The position numbers were made by a program, and so were the translations under genes. A model generated the notes under the pieces. That model had not been told where the DNA came from. It saw only the letters and a program-made list of their open reading frames with translations, and made no database searches. Positions 6,001 to 8,419 of a DNA stretch of 8,419 nucleotides are shown here, one piece after another. The stretch is from an uncultured Mycoplasmatota bacterium (GTDB taxonomy: Bacteria; Bacillota_I; Bacilli_A; Mycoplasmatales; Mycoplasmoidaceae), in the NCBI GenBank assembly GCA_949527715.1, contig CATEWF010000042.1:1-8419 (forward strand), written 5' to 3'. Every line of letters starts with the position of its first letter. The first letter of the stretch is position 1.

Positions 6001-8067
6001 GGAAGAAAAGTTGAACTTAGATTTACTAAAGAAGATTTAGTAAAATTAACAGATGATGAAAAGAATTATCCAATTATAGAAAAATGTGTTAAAGAATTAG
6101 CAAATTATAATAAAATTATGACTTCTGATTATGACAAATTATCTGATTTATTATTATTCACAAATAAACAAAATCCAGATTTCAAAGAAGTTTATGCAGT
6201 TTTAAAGTTTCAACCTATTATTACTCAATATAATAAATTATGTGAATTAACAAATAAGCCTTTAATAAATTTAAATGATTATAAGAAACCTGAAAATTAT
6301 AATGAATTAACTACAGTCGATACAAAAGCTAAAGAATTAAAAGATAAGTATGATACTGAAAAAGAAACTCATTTCAAAGACCGTAAAGAAAATTATGAAA
6401 AAGTTATTAATTCTGTTAAAAAAGAAGGAGCAGAAGATTTTAAAATTAATTTGAAAGATGTGTTTGAAATGTATCCTGAAATTAAAGATGTCGATAGATA
6501 TTTAAGATTAAATGGTTATATTACTGCAATAAAGAAAATTTCAGAACAATTATTAGAAGATCATTCAACAACAATTACAAATGTACCAACTTATGAAGAA
6601 TATAAAAATAAAGTTGGAACATTACCCGAATTAGAAAATGAATTAAAAGAAAAATATGAAACAGAGAAACATAAACTACAGGAAAAAATTAAAAAGAAGA
6701 AAGAGAAGAAAGAAAAAGAAGAATCATTTAAAGATAAACTTGATACATTAAATAGTCTTCGTAGAAAATTAAACTTGACAGAATATAAATTATCAGATTT
6801 CCTAGATATGAAGAAAGATGATGGCATACGTAAATTAAATGAATATATTGAGGAAGCTAGAGAAAAAGAACGAGAAAAAAGTAGAAGTGGTGGAAGTTTA
6901 GCACAAGCTAATACTGGTCCTGGTTATCCATTACGTTTAGCTGCTATGAATAAACCTACAACAAATAATACATTTCCAAAACAAATTAATGGAACCGAAA
7001 ATACTAATCAAACTGAAACTAAAAAAGAAGATGAAGAAAAAGCTGATGAAGATGAAGAAGAAAAACCTAGTGTGGGAGTAGATATTATGAAACAAAAACA
7101 AGGTTTATTATTTGCAATTGAACAAAGTAAAAAGGAAGGTATTAGCGTTGCAGCATTTATTAGAAAAAATAAAGGTAAATTGAATATAGGATCATCTACA
7201 CCTTCAACTTCAACAACTACTCCTGCATATCAACCAAAACCTTCAATTCCTTCGACACCTGCATATCAACCAAAGCCTTCAATTCCTAGTACACCAACAT
7301 TTTCACCAAGACCTACAATTCCATCTACATCAACATATCAACCAACAATTCCATCTACATCAACATATCAACCAACAATTCCTAGTACACCAGCATTTCA
7401 ACCAAGACCAACAACTACATCAACATTTCAACCAAGACCTACTGAATCCGTAACGTTAAAAACATTTAATTCTGGAACTTGGAAACCATCAACAAGATTT
7501 GGATCACAATCTTTACGAGAAAGTTTTTTGAAAAATAATAATTTATCTTCTAATAAAGAAATGAGTAATTCAAATATATTCGGACCAAAAAGAAGAACAA
7601 ATCAAACAAATCAAATTGAAAGACAAGAATTACAAAGAAATCTTAATAGAAGATTACCTAAAAGAGGTGGTAAAAATATTCCTTTACGTAGACAATTTAT
7701 TGCTAATAGATCTAATCCTACAAATAATACTGCGATTGTTGAAAATAATACTAGTTCAAAATTTGATAAGCAACCGTTATATGGTAGAACTAGTTCTCAA
7801 AAAGTTGATATAACGAAAGAAACAGTTCCTTCATTCTTAAGAAGAAAAGAAAGAGATTCATTTAAACCATCTGGAGATTCATTTAAAACAGATGTAAAAT
7901 TATCTTCATTAAAGAAAGAAAATAAATATGCACCAACTTCTTTACGTAAAAAAGTTCCAGTTGATGATGAACAATTAGTTTTAATTGAACCTCATCAACC
8001 AATTGATATTGATAATAAACCATCTACAATTTCAAATACAGAACAATTTTCAAAATTGATGAAATAA
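1..8067 (+). CDS. Giant helical-repeat protein, 5'-truncated by window edge, function unknown
   Basis: The frame is open from base 1 to TAA at 8065-8067, giving at least 2,688 codons. The ATG at 142 is only the first Met in view: the 47 codons before it are in frame, stop-free and of the same Lys/Glu/Gln-rich character, so the real start is upstream. Residues numbered from that Met: helical head to about 84; Gln/Asn/Pro linker 99-147, then acidic to 158; long helical region about 160-2250, mostly a diverged repeat of about 93 residues; Lys/Glu-rich coiled coil 2161-2211; acidic patch 2294-2308; small helical module 2320-2348; Pro-rich tandem repeats 2361-2436; basic tail to 2641. No transmembrane stretch, signal peptide or Cys cluster is visible, and cysteines are few and scattered. 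An 8-kb frame surviving at this A+T content shows strong selection for coding. A giant-virus structural or scaffold protein is the best guess. I do not recognise the family. Confidence 0.95.
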   Translation, partial: NYINQQQIEVEKQNKEVEKQQIIDDLKQKRGDLNYSDDKLEKIADKIMTKSDKNLALQKTFNHFDKHHKEKIKENLFKYAAEKEFELDQTILEKLAQEVFEQRDGESRFSTGYTLAKAQIDKIIEAAQQEQSEPAITPGLSLKKSQQQLQQNQQKQQQNQPNQSQPNQPNQQQPPQSTQPNQQQQPQQPPQPEPEPEQDSDSEEKPISDQTFQKLEKLLSKMRIELCGDYRGLTIELLQDLFGYFTKNNNNDNDVNKAIPIFNKIIELDKYRPYYFHIRTQPQYREYNFSFFKNDYEQNIYRVEEDYRKLMQNREMYNQNSDEIKDILNSCFEKTNLQLNLNQSIGYCSSRDQYQGFVDAILNAKAIKDQNESYGQPYNISENIEYLYTTCEHNILNVAQRLKDMIPSEQANFIKKCEDLMPKVNEIKGLTFENQDHSKYYWNKFREEKNLSYAQLAKYFNAVKQLQFINEFKGTTDDVDDYLSVRKNINFDSVFDQINSEFVRYETVYQSFNNSRVNTLLDEYNDMLKDRHKDPITLQKLIYLQQTSKTENIIDYLNNLIKNEKNLSDKKADLDNVIAQYNSISNSTNIYYRQVVDYFGSEFDAYSALSKLFEPFYTYCQIVVGEKPNIIDICSKNGNSLESVTAFLEQRGKDIKETIDSWQQQENYLTLRDSVRGNQDVNVFELDLYKKSGGDYNKALTYLQLKQEQDKYNKHMLEANSLDNIITDNSIDNVLKGDYNNYLITLKSKNQEFDESSEWIKNYEEHINSINNYLDHYGRKVNIPKNISVYPIKTIISSYYKPILLKYYNLITNKNYVPSEGVDLNTQEGFEVLIQNVINAEKKDNEFKQQLQPIYDQYKKDLDPTLTLDDFIKNYDNVEDAKTDILYKSGLKAYTDRYGNRGTLPKTDEVFKIQDKSEAIKFIENKINQYDNVIGNYDEQYFQEQFQTFLVNYPNYPKRTTAEFIQEYGTNIEEARNFVLLENLKYNFKNKYFHKYEPSSTDLSTEQQIEELEKYLDIYETHIHNEDILNTLREYNRKFGKSYDFYNLVVDNGGDMEKAYYTMKCDILIQKIKSNGGEDLTKTFAEKNEDTLAELQRRFNDIENKRDAWDKNPELNSLIDYYIKYHDGGADKEHLRINKWKDDSREAYNEISFIKKQDELRNDFGVDDTSKFYNANDSFAEKFKKLSIKYDEISNKIQRIEGSEIISSCMNSFKELTNKYHYEFIDFVKENKGDVDEAEIKLIKTVLLDYYGFKKHQLKDREEGEDAHEYASKLYHLMKKKFMRDDVLQNDSTLLALINNYCANHHLSDGSSLYSFINSTFNSGDIQKDLKQSIGYIICLDKEEEYRKLKLKLTPLNKLPDKASEKTDISKFDKNLEIKTDKDGKDITDYVSRSIYLEEAIARLNQLETSFKESKLLQEELNDQTNYSSAKTYPDIYSLINKWGNDPQVCYENLRYENRKNKYRYITKTEFDEKDEDFAGSINVKSDKIDKFLTDYEDYYRTNTEFQQKLIEYNAKHSDKKLKDIDLCKAYENDVIGCMKHLEFETLKAEIKTYDPEHDLKSYGESDESIEELKAILASIKTNRDLFKETSLLQKMDSYNSMVPENEKYTDGKLRTDFGNATAAANWLDALIAMKRLETDYELVFNKQDEIAKYRDNHYKAKVDFEEKLDKYKTNFAEFEKKDNIKTYLKNYNERHTEENMTLKKLFNQHEGNSQEAYFDLVIDEYNYVFSYKPKDKDKIIDKKNETEDMVTELKRIGKRITTFTGNNEFKTALDNSEITASDRDKMYLKFKDVKDATNYLLLYPQLTTYKEIYEEDFDFEKKFKEFKNEGKTIEDLKNYLENVNKSSYNEEFDTLLDERNKVCSNNLEKETIMNDTKKYPNAYEAKIKIILDMYKDDYKTCWGKNIPTNKILHQINYDVQFFKNYIEYSIKYKAYQKAHNELPKTFEKYVDTIDGIHNGEGKINKDTLKHKCEEWIQELTDAEAVINQNINSQLDSLNVGRKVELRFTKEDLVKLTDDEKNYPIIEKCVKELANYNKIMTSDYDKLSDLLLFTNKQNPDFKEVYAVLKFQPIITQYNKLCELTNKPLINLNDYKKPENYNELTTVDTKAKELKDKYDTEKETHFKDRKENYEKVINSVKKEGAEDFKINLKDVFEMYPEIKDVDRYLRLNGYITAIKKISEQLLEDHSTTITNVPTYEEYKNKVGTLPELENELKEKYETEKHKLQEKIKKKKEKKEKEESFKDKLDTLNSLRRKLNLTEYKLSDFLDMKKDDGIRKLNEYIEEAREKEREKSRSGGSLAQANTGPGYPLRLAAMNKPTTNNTFPKQINGTENTNQTETKKEDEEKADEDEEEKPSVGVDIMKQKQGLLFAIEQSKKEGISVAAFIRKNKGKLNIGSSTPSTSTTTPAYQPKPSIPSTPAYQPKPSIPSTPTFSPRPTIPSTSTYQPTIPSTSTYQPTIPSTPAFQPRPTTTSTFQPRPTESVTLKTFNSGTWKPSTRFGSQSLRESFLKNNNLSSNKEMSNSNIFGPKRRTNQTNQIERQELQRNLNRRLPKRGGKNIPLRRQFIANRSNPTNNTAIVENNTSSKFDKQPLYGRTSSQKVDITKETVPSFLRRKERDSFKPSGDSFKTDVKLSSLKKENKYAPTSLRKKVPVDDEQLVLIEPHQPIDIDNKPSTISNTEQFSKLMK
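94..393 (+). other. N-terminal head segment, AAA+ lid-like helices (tentative domain)
   Basis: Two related helical stretches lie here, each with the pattern LEK-[IL]-A-x-x-[IV]: one at 97-141 (containing NYSDDKLEKIADKI) and one at 253-297 (containing FELDQTILEKLAQEV). The first resembles the 'DYS-x-DEL-x-x-I' segment that follows the core in CbxX/CfqX-type AAA+ ATPases. The second, with its following R-x-x-x-x-x-RF and a final amphipathic helix ending IDKIIEAA, resembles the small helical lid of that family. The expected sensor-2-like GNAR is replaced by a sequence reading STGY. About 35 extra residues separate the two parts. No Walker motifs are in the window; if this is an ATPase, they lie upstream. 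The alternative is a short internal duplication unrelated to AAA+ proteins. Confidence 0.25.
436..582 (+). repeat. Gln/Asn/Pro low-complexity linker
   Basis: Residues 99-147 are almost entirely Q, N and P, encoded nearly only by CAA, AAT and CCA/CCT. The 15-base block CTCAACCTAATCAAC occurs at 491-505 and again at 533-547. The tract runs into an alternating Pro-Glu stretch and an acidic patch (to about residue 158). It should be an unstructured, flexible spacer between the N-terminal head and the long helical region. Runs of CAA of this sort are prone to length change by slippage, so length should vary between strains. Confidence 0.9.
2560..6882 (+). repeat. Diverged tandem protein repeat, about 93 residues per unit, at least 16 units
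   Basis: Within the giant protein a pattern recurs: L-x-x-Y-N, 15-20 residues, then an aromatic/aliphatic helix ending in [YFN]-[GKP]-[GND], then x-x-x-A-x-x-x-L and l-x-x-x-Y, then a charged helix of the form E-x-I-x-x-L. Anchor positions for the Tyr-Asn site or its equivalent are about residues 811, 906, 988, 1074, 1173, 1254, 1378, 1466, 1552, 1645, 1728, 1813, 1886, 1989, 2092 and 2207, a mean step of 93. Clear examples are REYNRKFGK followed by GGDMEKAY (988-1013), IEYNAKHSDKK (1465), DSYNSMVPE (1551) and KNYNERHTEE (1644). Less regular copies lie further upstream, at about 412, 477, 534, 572 and 627; the last has GGDYNKALTYL at 646-656. Identity between copies is low and the DNA is not repetitive, so the array is old. 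Probably a two- or three-helix unit forming a long rod or solenoid. I cannot name the family. Confidence 0.6.
6622..6774 (+). other. Lys/Glu-rich coiled-coil-like helix in the giant protein
   Basis: Residues 2161-2211 form a continuous, strongly charged helix with hydrophobic residues every three to four positions (L2161, L2164, L2168, Y2172, L2179, I2183). A run of alternating Lys and Glu follows (about 2183-2194), then a Leu-rich stretch up to about L2211. This could be a coiled coil or a stable single helix. It sits in the last repeat interval (anchors 2092 and 2207), which is longer than average at about 115 residues, so it may be an insertion or expansion there. It closes the ordered part of the protein before the disordered tail. 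Confidence 0.55.
7081..7185 (+). other. Small helical module isolated in the C-terminal tail
   Basis: Residues 2320-2348 (around LLFAIEQSKKEGISVAAFI) are the only clearly amphipathic, ordered-looking stretch between the acidic patch (2294-2308) and the Pro-rich repeats. The order Leu-rich helix, Gly turn, second short helix, then Asn-Lys-Gly resembles half a unit of the upstream repeat, where an aromatic helix ends in a similar Asn-Lys-Gly (for example VKENKGDVDEA near 1181-1191). It may be a detached half-repeat or a short docking motif. No function can be assigned. Confidence 0.35.
7222..7449 (+). repeat. Proline-rich tandem repeat, seven units (three of 36 bp, four of 30 bp)
   Basis: Seven in-frame units begin at 7222, 7258, 7294, 7330, 7360, 7390 and 7420. 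At protein level (residues 2361-2436) the consensus is [PS]-[AT]-[YF]-Q-P-[KR]-P-[ST]-I-P-S-T. The first three units have 12 residues and the last four have 10. Units four and five lack the [KR]-P pair; units six and seven keep it but lose two residues at the end. The first two units encode identical peptides and differ at only a few bases. The region should be an extended, flexible arm, possibly a binding platform for proline-recognising domains. Ser and Thr are frequent, so modification by host kinases is conceivable (inference). Confidence 0.92.
7321..7380 (+). repeat. Perfect 30-bp direct tandem duplication
   Basis: Bases 7321-7350 and 7351-7380 are identical, with no mismatch, inside the proline-rich array. 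The duplication preserves frame and repeats the ten residues PSTSTYQPTI. The surrounding units have diverged at several sites, so this pair looks like the most recent expansion by slippage or unequal exchange. Confidence 0.95.
7450..8064 (+). other. Basic, Ser/Arg/Lys-rich disordered C-terminal tail with short linear motifs
   Basis: Residues 2437-2641 have few hydrophobic clusters and many Ser, Thr, Asn, Arg and Lys. Basic groups include GPKRRT (2481-2486), NRRLPKRGGK (2502-2511) and FLRRKER (2565-2571), which could serve as nuclear-localisation or nucleic-acid-binding patches. Two similar motifs occur: VPSFLRRK (2562-2569) and APTSLRKK (2597-2604). A small duplication repeats D-S-F-K (bases 7855-7866 and 7876-7887 are the same 12-mer). 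The end of the tail turns acidic and Pro/Ile-rich (about 2608-2626). The tail is probably an interaction arm; the specific partners are unknown. Confidence 0.6.
8052..8059 (+). promoter_or_regulatory. AAAATTGA early-promoter-like octamer
   Basis: An exact AAAATTGA, the early-gene promoter octamer established for Mimivirus and shared by relatives, ends 47 bases before the ATG at 8107, close to the distances known for that element. It overlaps the last codons of the giant gene (Ser-Lys-Leu-Met). It is the only exact copy I found by eye. In DNA this A+T-rich a chance match is possible, and the coding constraint there is independent. If real, the downstream gene is expressed early. Confidence 0.5.
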
Positions 8068-8093
8068 AAAAATTTTTTATAATTATTTTTTTT
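8064..8093 (+). terminator. A/T-only palindrome and T-run at the gene end (possible transcript end)
   Basis: Directly over and after the stop codon lies ATAAAAAAATTTTTTAT (8064-8080), a near-perfect palindrome, followed by TTATTTTTTTT ending at 8093. A second in-frame TAA is at 8080-8082. In Mimivirus, transcript ends coincide with hairpins between genes, so this may mark the 3' end of the giant transcript. The stem would be A/U pairs only with almost no loop, hence weak, and such sequences arise easily by chance in A/T-rich spacers. The T-runs could equally be part of the upstream element of the next promoter. Confidence 0.3.
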
Positions 8094-8106
8094 ACAATCA
8101 ATAAAA

Positions 8107-8419
8107 ATGCCTGCTAAAAGGTCAGTATCAAAGAAAAAATCAAATAGTTCAGATGATGGAAATTATGAAGAAACCATTAAAAATTTAAAGAAACAAATTA
8201 AAGATTTAGAAAAATCTAAGAAACCTCGTAAATTATCAGCATTAAATAAATTTAAGAAATATGTAATTTCTAAATCAACTGAACAAGCTTTAATTGACGC
8301 CGATTTTTCAGATTTAATTCCAATTGATAAAATTAGATTATTAAATCGTGCTTATCCTATAATGTGGGATAATTTAGTTTTACAACCTTTATATGAAAAA
8401 CATGGAATTAGAGATCCTC
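8107..8419 (+). CDS. Basic coiled-coil protein, 3'-truncated by window edge, function unknown
   Basis: ATG at 8107 is followed by 104 codons with no stop before the window ends. The start is chosen because it is the first ATG after the in-frame stops at 8065 and 8080, has an A-rich leader (AATAAAA) and gives a typical basic N-terminus. Residues 1-18 are basic then Ser/Asp-rich (MPAKRSVSKKK); 20-38 form a short coiled coil with Ile/Leu spacing (I24, L27, I31, L34); 39-56 read KKPRKLSALNKFKKYVIS, reminiscent of the Lys-Pro-Arg-x-Ser-Ala-x-Asn-x-Phe openings of HMG-box/YABBY-like segments in some giant-virus proteins, but too short to assign. The rest (57-104) looks globular and helical, with YPIMWDNLVLQPLYEKHGI near the edge. 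It follows the giant gene by 39 bases on the same strand but may have its own promoter. Function not recognised. Confidence 0.85.
   Translation, partial: MPAKRSVSKKKSNSSDDGNYEETIKNLKKQIKDLEKSKKPRKLSALNKFKKYVISKSTEQALIDADFSDLIPIDKIRLLNRAYPIMWDNLVLQPLYEKHGIRDP

Noticed and set aside
6591..6827. Minus-strand frame of 78 codons rich in Ser and Phe
   Set aside because: It is the antisense shadow of the Lys/Glu-rich coiled-coil stretch (GAA/AAA read as TTC/TTT); low-complexity composition and no separate gene signals.
2560..6882. Spectrin or plakin repeats
   Set aside because: The step is about 93 rather than about 106 residues, the conserved Trp of spectrin repeats is absent, and the Tyr-Asn and Gly-Asp...Ala signature does not belong to these families.
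7616..7813. Plus-strand frame of 65 codons overlapping the C-terminal tail
   Set aside because: It is out of frame inside a clearly continuous coding region, has no promoter or leader of its own, and its Ile/Leu-rich composition is what a shifted A/T-rich frame gives.
1..8067. Alternative genetic code (ciliate-type TAA/TAG as Gln)
   Set aside because: Gln is encoded by CAA throughout and the frame ends at TAA with a second in-frame TAA 12 bases later; nothing requires reassignment.
1..8419. Bacterial or phage origin
   Set aside because: No Shine-Dalgarno sequence precedes the ATG at 8107, and long Gln/Asn/Pro tracts, basic disordered tails and AAAATTGA fit a eukaryotic giant virus better. 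Not excluded with certainty.
1..8419. A nuclear genome such as Dictyostelium or Plasmodium, suggested by A/T content and CAA-rich tracts
   Set aside because: The 39-base spacer between co-directional genes and lack of introns over 8 kb are atypical of these genomes; compact viral packing fits better.
1..8419. tRNA genes, CRISPR arrays, insertion sequences
   Set aside because: No cloverleaf-like segment, no spaced direct repeats and no transposase or terminal inverted repeats seen; the only direct repeats are in-frame coding repeats.

Overview
This is an A+T-rich window (about a quarter G+C by eye), almost filled by one uninterrupted reading frame on the + strand. The frame is open from the first base to a TAA at 8065-8067, so the window holds the C-terminal 2,688 codons or more of a giant protein whose true start lies off the left edge. 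After a 39-base A/T spacer a second co-directional gene starts at 8107 and runs off the right edge (104 codons seen). Together they are intronless and tightly packed. There is no Shine-Dalgarno sequence before the second ATG, which has an A-rich leader. An exact AAAATTGA (the early-promoter octamer known from Mimivirus and relatives) ends 47 bases upstream of that ATG. These features best fit a giant virus of the Mimiviridae/klosneuvirus type (Nucleocytoviricota). The taxonomic call is inference; no hallmark gene is present.

Layout of the giant protein, with residues counted from the ATG at 142 for convenience. Codons 47 upstream to about residue 84 form a helical head. Its pattern recalls the C-terminal lid of CbxX/CfqX-type AAA+ ATPases, but this is tentative. 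A Gln/Asn/Pro-rich linker with an acidic end follows (about 99-158). About 2,000 residues of charged, Tyr/Asn-rich, apparently all-helical sequence come next. Most of this resolves by eye into a very diverged repeat of about 93 residues, with at least 16 well-spaced copies from about 807 to 2247 and less regular copies back to about 410. A Lys/Glu-rich coiled-coil-like helix (2161-2211) lies near its end. Beyond it is a disordered tail: an acidic patch, a small helical module, a proline-rich tandem repeat of 12- and 10-residue units (2361-2436) and a basic Ser/Arg/Lys-rich C-terminus with short linear motifs.

No membrane segment, signal peptide or cysteine cluster is visible in the part seen, and no catalytic site is recognisable. 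The architecture is that of a scaffold, spacer or virion/core structural protein, but the function is unknown. The downstream product is a small-to-medium basic protein with an N-terminal coiled coil followed by a Lys-Pro-Arg-rich segment, also of unknown function. The AAAATTGA octamer lies in the last codons of the giant gene and may drive the downstream gene.
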